From: UBA4582 sp038106185 | GTDB taxonomy: Bacteria > Pseudomonadota > Gammaproteobacteria > Pseudomonadales > Azotimanducaceae | Direction of reading: 5' to 3' | Assembly: GCA_038106185.1 (NCBI GenBank) | Contig: JAYODE010000010.1 | Span: forward strand, 23,303 to 87,302 | DNA length: 64,000 nucleotides | Part shown: positions 17,275-24,816 of the stretch, piece by piece | How the letters are laid out: each line of letters opens with the position of its first letter | How positions within the stretch are numbered: position 1 is the stretch's first letter | Program-made: the position numbers and the translations under genes | Notes under the pieces: generated by a model | Database searches by the model: none | What the model was told of the DNA's origin: nothing | What the model saw: only the letters and a program-made list of their open reading frames with translations

Positions 17275-18864
17275 TCAGATGAGTTGTTTACGTTCATTTG
17301 ACGGTCGAATTTGCAAAGATTCGCGGTACTTGGCGATAGTTCGACGCGCCACGGTAATGTCCTGAGCAGCCAGCAGCTTCACGATCTTGCTGTCGCTCAG
17401 TGGCTTTTTGGGATTTTCATCAGTCACCAGTTGTTTGATCAGTGCGCGAATTGCCGTCGATGAGACTTCTCCGCCTGCCTGAGAGTTGACGTGACTGGAG
17501 AAGAAATACTTGAGTTCAAAGACGCCCGCGGGAGTATGCATATACTTTTGGGTGGTCACGCGCGAGATGGTCGATTCATGGAGATCGACGGCAGTCGCGA
17601 TCTCGTGCAGAACCAGTGGCTTCATGGCTTTTTCACCATATTCAAGGAAACCGCGCTGGTACTCGACAATCTTGGTCGATACTTTCAACAGCGTTTCATT
17701 TCGTTGCTGCAGACTCTTGATAAACCACCTGGCTTCCTGCAGGTTGTTCTTCAGGTAAGTGTTATCGCTACTCGTGTCAGCACGTTTTATCATGGCGGCA
17801 TACTGCTGATTAACCTGAATCTTTGGAGCAGACTTTGGATTCAATTCGACAGTCCATTGGCCATTTTTCTTGCTCACCAGTACGTCGGGTTCTATGTATT
17901 CGGTGGTGCTGGGCGCTATGTCGGCGCCAGGTCGAGGGCTCAAAGTTTGGATCAAGGCGACGACCTCGCGAAGCTCGTTCTCTTTGAGCCTGGTCTTTCT
18001 GAGTAACAGAGCATAATCACGGTTTGCCAGAGACGAGATGTGGTCACTGACGACGATAATGGCTTCCCTGCGCCAGGCTGTGTCCTCAGGCAGGGCATTG
18101 AGCTGAATCAACAGACACTCACGAAGATCTCTTGCCGCGACTCCGACAGGATCCAGATGTTGAATTAAGTGTAGGACAGCAACGACTTCGTCCATCTCGC
18201 AGTCATACTGGGGTGGAATGCTGAGTAGAATGTCCTCAAGAGTGACTGTCAGGATGCCATTGCTGTCCAGACCATCCACAATAGCCATAGCAATAAGCTG
18301 ATCAACGTCTGAAAGCCGGCGCAGATTCAGTTGGTCTTCAAGGTGTGTTTGAAGGGAGATGGAGGAGACATTGCGGGTGTCAATATAATCATCGTCACTA
18401 TCGCCTGTATTGCCGGGCTGACTAGTCATGGACGAGCTGTCCCAGGTGTCTTCCCAAAGGCTGTCTATGGGCAGTTCGTCACCCAGCGTGTCTGAGGCCA
18501 GCTGTTCACCGGTATCCTGCTGATAGTCGCCATCGAGTTCCGGGTCATAAAAGTCGGCTTCAGCGTCACTATTGTTTGTCTGAGTATCTGCGGTGAGCCG
18601 ATCGTCGGTAGATGTCCCTTGGCTCTCATCCATTGCGGCCATATCGTCGGGGTAGTCTTCGAGGGCTGGCTCAGCTGACTCTTGGTCAGCCTGTTCCGCT
18701 TCGCCGTTGATCTCCTCCAGCATGATGTTTGAATCCAGCGCCTCTTGAATCTCCTGCTGCAGATCCAGCGTGGAGAGCTGCAAGAGCCTGATAGCCTGTT
18801 GTAACTGCGGAGTCATTCGCAGCTGTTGCCCAAGCTTAAGAACAAGTGATGGTTTCATTGCCAT
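17275..18864 (-). CDS. rpoN: RNA polymerase sigma-54 factor RpoN
   Basis: RpoN directs RNA polymerase to -24/-12 promoters, which need an enhancer-binding ATPase to open. The 529-residue protein shows region I (KLGQQLRMTPQLQQAIRLLQ), an acidic region II (about residues 55-150), the core-binding domain, and the C-terminal RpoN box ARRTIAKYRESL that reads the -24 element. A second ATG two codons in (MKPSL) is equally plausible. It lies between lptB and hpf, as usual. A -24/-12 site upstream of pilA in this window is a likely target. Confidence 0.96.
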   Translation of the reverse strand: MAMKPSLVLKLGQQLRMTPQLQQAIRLLQLSTLDLQQEIQEALDSNIMLEEINGEAEQADQESAEPALEDYPDDMAAMDESQGTSTDDRLTADTQTNNSDAEADFYDPELDGDYQQDTGEQLASDTLGDELPIDSLWEDTWDSSSMTSQPGNTGDSDDDYIDTRNVSSISLQTHLEDQLNLRRLSDVDQLIAMAIVDGLDSNGILTVTLEDILLSIPPQYDCEMDEVVAVLHLIQHLDPVGVAARDLRECLLIQLNALPEDTAWRREAIIVVSDHISSLANRDYALLLRKTRLKENELREVVALIQTLSPRPGADIAPSTTEYIEPDVLVSKKNGQWTVELNPKSAPKIQVNQQYAAMIKRADTSSDNTYLKNNLQEARWFIKSLQQRNETLLKVSTKIVEYQRGFLEYGEKAMKPLVLHEIATAVDLHESTISRVTTQKYMHTPAGVFELKYFFSSHVNSQAGGEVSSTAIRALIKQLVTDENPKKPLSDSKIVKLLAAQDITVARRTIAKYRESLQIRPSNERKQLI

Positions 18865-18946
18865 AAGGTAATACTACCCATGCACACGAATGAAGTGAAT
18901 CTTGTTAATTCCCTGATTATGTGCATCTTTGGGCGATTGACGGGCA

Positions 18947-19672
18947 TTACATTCGAAAATCATCGCCGAGATAGACGCGGCGCACCTGTTCGTCAGCCAG
19001 AATAGCCTCAGTCGATCCTTCGGCAATGATTTGGCCTTCACTGACGATGTAAGCCTTTTCGCAGATATCCAGAGTTTCTCTGACATTATGGTCTGTGATC
19101 AGTACGCCAATGCCTTGAACAGACAATTGTTGAATGATGCTCTTGATGTCATGGACTGAAATGGGATCAACCCCTGCAAATGGCTCATCGAGGAGAATAA
19201 ATGCAGGTTCTGTGGCCAGCGCTCTAGCAATTTCTACACGGCGACGTTCGCCGCCCGACAAAGACATACCGAGACTGCCGCGTATATGGCTGATATGAAA
19301 CTCCGCTAGCAAGGACTCGAGCCGCTCAAAACGCTGATCGTGATTGAGATTCTTGCGGGTTTCCAGAATCGCCAGAATATTCTCGGCGACGGTGAGCTTG
19401 CGAAACACCGAGGCTTCCTGTGGAAGGTAGCCAAGCCCGGCTCTCGCTCTTTCATGCATGGGCAGATTGGTGATATCCATATCATCAAAAAGGATCTTGC
19501 CGGCGTCGCCGCTGATGGAGCCGACGATCATATAGAAGCAGGTGGTCTTACCCGCGCCGTTTGGCCCCAGCAGGCCGACCACCTGACCACTGTTGACCGA
19601 AAGAGAAACGTCTTTCACCACGGCTTTACCGCGGTAGCTTTTGGCAAGACTGGTAGCTCTGAGAACGTGCAT
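18947..19672 (-). CDS. lptB: LPS export ABC transporter ATPase LptB
   Basis: LptB powers LptFG, which extracts LPS from the inner membrane and pushes it along the LptC-LptA bridge. In 241 residues the Walker A GPNGAGKTT is at 36-44, the signature is LSGGERRRVEIARAL, Walker B is FILLDEPFAGVDP, and the switch His follows in ITDHNVRETL. The gene follows lptA by 9 bp and precedes rpoN, the standard arrangement. Partners LptF, LptG and LptD are not in the window. Confidence 0.96.
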   Translation of the reverse strand: MHVLRATSLAKSYRGKAVVKDVSLSVNSGQVVGLLGPNGAGKTTCFYMIVGSISGDAGKILFDDMDITNLPMHERARAGLGYLPQEASVFRKLTVAENILAILETRKNLNHDQRFERLESLLAEFHISHIRGSLGMSLSGGERRRVEIARALATEPAFILLDEPFAGVDPISVHDIKSIIQQLSVQGIGVLITDHNVRETLDICEKAYIVSEGQIIAEGSTEAILADEQVRRVYLGDDFRM

Positions 19673-19681
19673 TTACGGCGC

Positions 19682-20185
19682 TTATTGAAGTTTTGGACTG
19701 ATGGTCATCTTGATGCGGTCACCTTCGCCGTTTCCGCTTTTCAGATCAACAATACCGCGGTTAACGTCATAGGAAAGCAATTCGCCCGAGAAGCTGTCTT
19801 GAATTTGTTGAAGCCTGGCTTGTCCGGCCAGCTGCAGACGTTCTTCTTGGACCAGATAAGTAATTGACCTGGCTTCGGCAAAAACGGGGGTGTCAGCGTT
19901 GTCGGGCAGGTGCTCATAACGCGCCAAGTCCTTTGACTCAGGCAAAGAGCGAGCGATGATCTGGACCACCTGTTTGTCAGTAATGACTACCTCGACCTCG
20001 TCGGCCGCAATATGCATGCTTCCTTGGTCGATCGCAACGTTACCCGAATAGGTAGAAATACCGGCCGCCTCGTTGACCATACCAGCATCTGCGCTGATTT
20101 CAATCGGCTGCTCTCGGTCCGAGTTCAGTGCCATGACCGGGTAGCTGCTCAGGATGAGTATAAGTAAGGTTAAGTTCTTCACCAT
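19682..20185 (-). CDS. lptA: LPS transport periplasmic protein LptA
   Basis: LptA forms the periplasmic beta-jellyroll bridge that carries LPS to the outer membrane. The 167-residue protein has a signal peptide (about 1-19, ending PVMA-LNSD), then DREQPIEISADAGMVNEAAGISTYSGNVAIDQGSMHI-type OstA motifs, shown here by the order ISADA, YSGNV, GSMHIAADEV. It precedes lptB. The 113-bp gap from lptC is longer than the overlap usual for this pair, and the start has no strong ribosome site. Confidence 0.93.
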   Translation of the reverse strand: MVKNLTLLILILSSYPVMALNSDREQPIEISADAGMVNEAAGISTYSGNVAIDQGSMHIAADEVEVVITDKQVVQIIARSLPESKDLARYEHLPDNADTPVFAEARSITYLVQEERLQLAGQARLQQIQDSFSGELLSYDVNRGIVDLKSGNGEGDRIKMTISPKLQ

Positions 20186-20298
20186 GTTAGTCTAACCCAG
20201 TCTCTCGCTTTATCAGAGTCAATAATCAATATCTGGCTGGTCTGCTTATTTTTTGTTGCACGCCCCGTACGAAGCTCGGCTCATACGAAGTGATTCCC

Positions 20299-20898
20299 TC
20301 AAGGTGTTGTTCCGCCAGGTTGTAACGTGGTCATGACTCGAGTAGCCTTGCTCGACGTTAACAAATATCTTCCTTCCTTCAAGTAGGCCTTCATGCCGGC
20401 GGCGCTGGTTCGACCGCTAGCACCGTCAACAATGACCTTTTGATCAGTTTCTGCGAAATCCTGACCTGTGTAGATGGTCAGACTCTCGGTTCGAAATTGT
20501 ACTAAGTCGCCTTTGCTATCAGATTTTTCTGCCAAGACATTGTCCCAGAGTTCGACGATTTCATCTCGAAGCTGTGATTCAGGTAATAGGCGGCCGTTAT
20601 CCGCCGTGATCGTCCAGGGGTTGATGGGGTCTCGTGAGTACAAATTGACCCTCGGCTCAATGAGAGCGGTCATGTCAGTCAGGGGGAAGTGGGTCAAGCG
20701 GCTGGCAAGAATTTCGTGTTGTCGACTGCCATCGAGTGAGAACTGAGTGATTTTCGCCTTCAGCATGTAAAGATCCGGGTCGTTGCGTCCCATAATGGCT
20801 TCATCATTTGCCTGTTCTTCCTGGTCGAGAACCCAGTTGGTGGCGATCGCGAAGAGGATAATCAGAGAAAAGAGAAGAATGTTTCGAGTCGTGAACAT
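20299..20898 (-). CDS. lptC: LPS export protein LptC
   Basis: LptC is a bitopic inner-membrane protein that accepts LPS from LptFG and passes it to LptA. It has an N-terminal membrane helix (about 7-25, ILLFSLIILFAIATNWVL) and a periplasmic jellyroll with DLYMLKAKITQFSLDGSRQHEILASRLTHFP-type signatures, seen as the segments AKITQFSLDG and DNGRLLPESQ. Length is 199 residues. In most relatives kdsC, and before it kdsD, lie immediately upstream; here the upstream sequence is repeats and the assembly gap. Confidence 0.92.
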   Translation of the reverse strand: MFTTRNILLFSLIILFAIATNWVLDQEEQANDEAIMGRNDPDLYMLKAKITQFSLDGSRQHEILASRLTHFPLTDMTALIEPRVNLYSRDPINPWTITADNGRLLPESQLRDEIVELWDNVLAEKSDSKGDLVQFRTESLTIYTGQDFAETDQKVIVDGASGRTSAAGMKAYLKEGRYLLTSSKATRVMTTLQPGGTTP

Positions 20899-20963
20899 AG
20901 TCAGTGGCTTGCGTTAAAGTATCTCAACAGATGGCCTATTCAGCCAATAGTCGGCGCTAAAGA

Positions 20964-21114
20964 GCTCAAGACAACAGCTCCAGACAAAAGCTCCAGACAA
21001 AAGCNNNNNNNNNNNNNNNNNNNNNNNNNNNNNNNNNNNNNNNNNNNNNNNNNNNNNNNNNNNNNNNNNNNNNNNNNNNNNNNNNNNNNNNNNNNNNNNN
21101 NNNNCCAGACAAAA
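20964..21114. repeat. 13-bp tandem repeat array interrupted by the assembly gap
   Basis: Left of the gap, a degenerate copy GCTCAAGACAACA (20964-20976) is followed by two perfect copies of GCTCCAGACAAAA (20977-20989 and 20990-21002) and the first two bases of another. Right of the gap the sequence resumes inside the same unit (CCAGACAAAA, 21105-21114). The array therefore spans the gap, and its copy number is unknown. It very probably caused the assembly break. Confidence 0.9.
21005..21104. other. Assembly gap (100 N)
   Basis: Exactly 100 undetermined bases, the conventional placeholder for a scaffold gap of unknown length. True content could be only more repeat copies, or could include the missing kdsD-kdsC genes. 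Confidence 0.99.
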
Positions 21115-21345
21115 GCTCGAAAAGGTCAATTGTCAGGTGATCACCAGTCAGCTGCGACGAGCAATACAGGTCATCGACAACGAGAAATTGGTAGTTCAGG
21201 CTAGTCTCCATGAGTAGATGAACTCTAGATGCTGTTTGAACCAGTATCAAGGCAATCCTTACAGCAGTATGATGCACCTGCGCTGGACTTGATCGTGACT
21301 GAATCGGTCAGTCAGGCCAGGTTAACCAGTAATACCGCTCGGGCC

Positions 21346-21396
21346 GAGACTTAGTTCGTGATGAGGCTTAGTTCGTGATGAGACTTAGTTCGGGAT
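21346..21396 (+). repeat. 17-bp tandem repeat, three copies
   Basis: The unit GAGACTTAGTTCGTGAT occurs at 21346-21362, with one-base variants at 21363-21379 (GAGGC...) and 21380-21396 (...CGGGAT). The array ends 37 bp before the mlaF ATG, so it lies in the mlaF promoter or leader region. Its function is unknown. Confidence 0.9.
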
Positions 21397-21433
21397 AGAT
21401 GTCCGATTAATCAATGTAGACGTTTGGTCAAGA

Positions 21434-22279
21434 ATGAACCTTAAAGCAAAGAATGCCAGCGAAGACCATATCATTATCGATGAAGTGATATTTAGTCGCG
21501 GGCGTCGCAGAATATTCGATGCTATCTCCCTGCGGGTGCCGCGTGGGAAAATTGTAGGCATTATGGGCCCTAGTGGTACCGGTAAGACGACTCTGTTGCG
21601 ATTAATAGGTGGTCAATTAAAGCCAGAGAGCGGCATTGTTGAGGTTGACGGTAGGCGAATCCCTCAGTTGTCTCGTAAAGATCTGTTTGATGTGCGTAAG
21701 TCGATGGGCATGTTGTTCCAAAGTGGCGCTTTGTTTACCGACTTGTCGGTATTTGAAAATGTGGCCTTTCCGTTGCGCATACATACTGACCTGCCGGAGG
21801 ATATGATTCGGGATCTGGTACTCATCAAGTTGCAATCGGTTGGCTTGCGAGGTGCGAGCGACCTGTTTCCGAGTGAACTGTCCGGTGGTATGAGTCGAAG
21901 AGTGGCCCTGGCACGAGCGATAGCATTAGACCCGCGTTTGATCATGTATGATGAGCCGTTTGCGGGCTTGGATCCCATTGCTTTGGGTGTGGTCGTGCAG
22001 TTGATTAAGGACTTGAACCGGGTCTTTGGAATGACCAGCATTATTGTTTCTCATGATATTCATGAAACGGCAAGTATTGCGGACCTCATTTATGTGATTT
22101 CAGATGGTAAGGTGATTGGCTCTGGTGCGCCAAAGGAGCTGTTCGAGCAAGATGCGCCGCGTATTCAACAATTCATCAAGGGACTGCCAGATGGCCCGGT
22201 CCCCTTCCATTACCCGGCGACAGATTTTCGCGCTCAGCTGTTGAGCGTCGATAGCGTCAACCACCGACAATTCGGATAA
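21434..22279 (+). CDS. mlaF: Phospholipid ABC transporter ATPase MlaF
   Basis: MlaF is the ATPase of the MlaFEDB complex that maintains outer-membrane lipid asymmetry. In 281 residues it has Walker A GPSGTGKTT at 45-53, signature LSGGMSRRVALARAI, Walker B LIMYDEPFAGLDP and the switch SHDIHE. The C-terminal tail with LPDGPVPFHYP is characteristic of MlaF, where it contacts MlaB. It is the first gene of the rightward mlaFEDCB operon, with mlaE 3 bp after its stop. Confidence 0.96.
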   Translation: MNLKAKNASEDHIIIDEVIFSRGRRRIFDAISLRVPRGKIVGIMGPSGTGKTTLLRLIGGQLKPESGIVEVDGRRIPQLSRKDLFDVRKSMGMLFQSGALFTDLSVFENVAFPLRIHTDLPEDMIRDLVLIKLQSVGLRGASDLFPSELSGGMSRRVALARAIALDPRLIMYDEPFAGLDPIALGVVVQLIKDLNRVFGMTSIIVSHDIHETASIADLIYVISDGKVIGSGAPKELFEQDAPRIQQFIKGLPDGPVPFHYPATDFRAQLLSVDSVNHRQFG

Positions 22280-22282
22280 GTC

Positions 22283-23059
22283 ATGTTCGCAAGTATTCGT
22301 CATCTTGGGCAATACGGCATCGACCTGATCACTGCTTTAGGTCGAGCAGGAAGTATCTGGTGGCAGGCGATCTGGCGGCGCCCTCGACTGGCTAACGCGC
22401 ACCTGTTGTTTCGCCAAATCTATCAACTCGGTGTGCTCTCAGTGGTTATCACGATCTTGTCGGGATTTTCCATTGGTGCCGTGTTGGCGCTCCAAGGTTA
22501 CAACCAGCTGGTTAAATATGGATCAGAGAGCGCCCTGGGTCTTGGTGTGGCGCTCGTGCTGGTGATGGAGATCGGTCCGGTCGTGTCTGGATTGTTGTTT
22601 GCGGGCCGAGCAGGTTCGGCTGTGACCGCAGAAATTGGCTTGATGAAGGCGACGGAGCAGCTCAGCAGCATGGAAATGATCGGTGTTGATCCGTTGCAGC
22701 GGATCGTCGCGCCGCGGCTCTGGGCGGGGTTTATTTCAATGCCGATTCTGGCATTGATGTTCAGTGTTGTCGGCATTTGGGGTTCTTCCTTGATCGGCGT
22801 TGATTGGTTAGGTGTCTATGAGGGCGCCTTCTGGTCAGCTATGCAAGACGGTGTTGACTTTAGAAGCCATGTGCTCAAGGGGATCATCAAATCGATCGTG
22901 TTTGGGTTGGTGGTCACTTGGATCTCGGTTTACCAGGGCTATGAGGCAGAGCCCACGTCGGAAGGGATATCAAGAGCGACGACTCGAACGGTGGTGCATT
23001 CATCGGTAGCGGTGCTGGTGCTTGATTTTTTCCTGACGCTGCTAATGTTTAATTTTTAA
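22283..23059 (+). CDS. mlaE: Phospholipid ABC transporter permease MlaE
   Basis: MlaE is the inner-membrane permease of the Mla system; two copies form the lipid path under the MlaD ring. The 258-residue protein has the MlaE-family layout: an N-terminal interfacial helix (LGQYGIDLITALGRAG) and five membrane helices, with conserved GRAGSAVTAEIGLMKATEQLSS-type coupling region, seen as AGRAGSAVTAEIG, and PVVSGLLFAGRAG. It lies between mlaF and mlaD in one operon. Confidence 0.95.
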   Translation: MFASIRHLGQYGIDLITALGRAGSIWWQAIWRRPRLANAHLLFRQIYQLGVLSVVITILSGFSIGAVLALQGYNQLVKYGSESALGLGVALVLVMEIGPVVSGLLFAGRAGSAVTAEIGLMKATEQLSSMEMIGVDPLQRIVAPRLWAGFISMPILALMFSVVGIWGSSLIGVDWLGVYEGAFWSAMQDGVDFRSHVLKGIIKSIVFGLVVTWISVYQGYEAEPTSEGISRATTRTVVHSSVAVLVLDFFLTLLMFNF

Positions 23060-23084
23060 ACAAATATTTCAAGGGTTTAGTGTC

Positions 23085-23537
23085 ATGCAAATGAGAACAA
23101 TAGAAATTGTGGTGGGTGCCTTTATGTTGGCTGGCCTGATTTCGTTGGCGGTGCTGGCGATTCGAGTCAGCGGTTTTAATGTGGGCGCTGAGACCAACAC
23201 CTATAGTGTGTTTGCAAAGTTTGAAAATGTTGGCGGCCTGGTGGTTCGTGCCAAGGTCAGTATTGCGGGCGTTATCGTCGGTCAGGTCGCAGAAATCAGC
23301 CTCGATCAACAGAGTTTCTCCGCCCTTGTTCGTATGGAAATCGACTCGGATGTGAACCAGCTCAGCGTCGACTCGACCGCAGCAATTTTGACTGAGGGAC
23401 TGCTGGGTGGAAAGTTTATTGGGTTAACGATTGGCGCGGAGGATACCTTTCTCAAAGATGGTGCCTACATCACGGACACGCAATCCGCGATCGTTCTTGA
23501 AGATATGATTGGCAAGTTCTTGATGAAGCAGTTTTAA
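23085..23537 (+). CDS. mlaD: Phospholipid-binding MCE protein MlaD
   Basis: MlaD forms a hexameric MCE ring anchored in the inner membrane through which lipid passes to or from MlaC. It has one N-terminal helix (about 5-25, EIVVGAFMLAGLISLAVLAI) and one MCE domain with VFAKFENVGGLVVRAKVSIAG and LLGGKFIGLTIGAED. Length is 150 residues, normal for a single-MCE protein. An AAGGG site lies 11 bases before the ATG. Confidence 0.95.
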   Translation: MQMRTIEIVVGAFMLAGLISLAVLAIRVSGFNVGAETNTYSVFAKFENVGGLVVRAKVSIAGVIVGQVAEISLDQQSFSALVRMEIDSDVNQLSVDSTAAILTEGLLGGKFIGLTIGAEDTFLKDGAYITDTQSAIVLEDMIGKFLMKQF

Positions 23538-23548
23538 AGGTCGTGTAT

Positions 23549-24154
23549 ATGAAAAATATCTCAAGGTTGTTTTTGCTTTGGAGTCTGTTGGTTTTCGCAA
23601 GTGGCGGCTTGGCGAACGTCAAGAGTGCCCAACAGGCGGTTCAGGAGGCCACAGACCAGCTGTTGGCGAAGCTCGTCCAGATCCAGCCCCTCTACTCGGC
23701 GGATCCGGAAAAATTTTTCGCTGAAGTCGATCTGACGCTGGCCCCCTTCATTGATTTCAGCGGGTTTTCAAAAGGTGTTATGGCGAAGTATTACCGTCGT
23801 GCTACAGACGCGCAAATAGCTCGGTTCGAATCGGTGTTTCGGCAAGGATTGATTCGAACCTATGCCAAGGCGTTGGTAGAGTTTGATAATCAGCGAGTTG
23901 AATTCGTTAATACCACTGCAGCAGAAAGCGAACCCGATCGCGCCTCAATAGACCTGCAGATCTATGGCCAGCAAGGCGCTGTCTATCGGGTCAATTACAA
24001 CCTGGTCCTGATAGGGAATGACTGGAAGTTGCGTAATGTGACCATCGAAGGCGTTAATGTTGGACTGCAGTTTCGTTCGCAGTTTGCCGCGTATATGGAT
24101 AAATACAGCAACAATATCGACGAGGTGATTAGCCACTGGACCCTTGATGTCTGA
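23549..24154 (+). CDS. mlaC: Periplasmic phospholipid-binding protein MlaC
   Basis: MlaC shuttles phospholipid across the periplasm between MlaA and MlaFEDB. From the ATG at 23549 there are 201 residues; an in-frame GTG at 23543 is too close to the AAAGG ribosome site. A signal peptide (ending SGGLA-NVKS) is followed by the MlaC domain with DFSGFSKGVMAKYYRRATDAQ and LIRTYAKALVEFDNQ. The final bases overlap the mlaB start. Confidence 0.94.
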   Translation: MKNISRLFLLWSLLVFASGGLANVKSAQQAVQEATDQLLAKLVQIQPLYSADPEKFFAEVDLTLAPFIDFSGFSKGVMAKYYRRATDAQIARFESVFRQGLIRTYAKALVEFDNQRVEFVNTTAAESEPDRASIDLQIYGQQGAVYRVNYNLVLIGNDWKLRNVTIEGVNVGLQFRSQFAAYMDKYSNNIDEVISHWTLDV

Positions 24155-24458
24155 GCTTAATGTGCTGCGTATCAACGTCGAGAAGCATCTGGTCGTCGAA
24201 GGAAGTCTTAGCGTAGACACGGTGGCTCGCCTCAGGGAAGAAGGTATTGCGCTGATAGACACGCTTCAGGACCCGGTAACGATTGATCTTGCGGGTGCAG
24301 AGGTTCAGGGCTCGGCGGTGGTCGCGCTGTTGATTGCCTGGCAGCGTCATTGCGTGCAGCGCCAGTGGTCATTGCGGTTTATACATGCATCAAACCATCT
24401 GCTTGAAATAGCGAAAGCCTGCGATGTCGAAGAGATTCTGGCGTTTACTGACGCATAA
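24147..24458 (+). CDS. mlaB: STAS-domain protein MlaB
   Basis: MlaB is a small cytoplasmic STAS protein that binds MlaF and is needed for assembly and activity of the transporter. The product is 103 residues from the ATG at 24147, which overlaps the mlaC stop by 8 bases. STAS features are GSLSVDTVARLREEG, VTIDLAGAEVQGSAVVALLIAW and IAKACDVEEIL. It is the last gene of the mla operon; a 103-bp gap with a possible promoter follows. Confidence 0.92.
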   Translation: MSELNVLRINVEKHLVVEGSLSVDTVARLREEGIALIDTLQDPVTIDLAGAEVQGSAVVALLIAWQRHCVQRQWSLRFIHASNHLLEIAKACDVEEILAFTDA

Positions 24459-24523
24459 GCCGCAAACGAATCCCCACAGAGTTTGAAGAGCGCCTCACTG
24501 CTGCGGTGTTTTCCAGGCGTTCG

Positions 24524-24532
24524 TGCTATTAT
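24524..24532 (+). promoter_or_regulatory. Candidate extended -10 promoter for ibaG-murA
   Basis: TGCTATTAT is an extended -10 element (TGn followed by TATTAT, five of six matches). No good -35 is present at 16-18 bp, as is common for extended -10 promoters. It would start transcription about 20 bases before ibaG. Confidence 0.35.
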
Positions 24533-24561
24533 CGCGCCGCCGGTTAAAGAGATGAAATGGA

Positions 24562-24801
24562 ATGAATGAAGAGGAAATTCGTGCGTTATTAGTCGCTGGT
24601 GTCAGTGACTGCGAGATCGAACTGCAAACACAGGGGAATAAAATCAGCCTGGTGCTGGTCAGTGAGCAGTTTTCTGGCCTGAACCGGGTCAGGCGCCAGC
24701 AGTTGGTCTACAAGTTGCTCGATCAGAAGATCAGCTCCGGGGAAATTCACGCTGTCACGATGCGTTGTTTGACGCCGGCAGAACGAAACAATGTGCTTTA
24801 G
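24562..24801 (+). CDS. ibaG: BolA-family protein IbaG
   Basis: IbaG is a small BolA-family protein that pairs with monothiol glutaredoxin (GrxD) to handle iron-sulfur clusters; its gene next to murA is conserved. The 79 residues show the BolA pattern: an N-terminal acidic helix (MNEEEIRALLVAG), strands around CEIELQTQGNKISLVLVSEQFSGL, and RRQQLVYKLLD. Here the BolA histidine region reads SGEIHAVTMRCLTPAE. murA begins 15 bp after its stop. Confidence 0.93.
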   Translation: MNEEEIRALLVAGVSDCEIELQTQGNKISLVLVSEQFSGLNRVRRQQLVYKLLDQKISSGEIHAVTMRCLTPAERNNVL

Positions 24802-24816
24802 GTGACAGGTGATTGA

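Larger units (their letters stand above)
20899..21433. other. Repeat-rich intergenic region lptC / mlaF with assembly gap
   Basis: About 435 determined bases plus 100 N separate the divergent lptC and mlaF genes. In related genomes kdsD and kdsC occupy this place. Neither flank of the gap reads as part of those proteins in any frame I checked. The region holds a 13-bp tandem array across the gap and a 17-bp array upstream of mlaF. Promoters for both directions must be here, but I find no clear hexamer pair. Confidence 0.7.

Noticed and set aside
20914..21277. Open frames crossing the N gap
   Set aside because: They exist only because undetermined bases contain no stop codons; the flanking residues do not resemble KdsC or KdsD.
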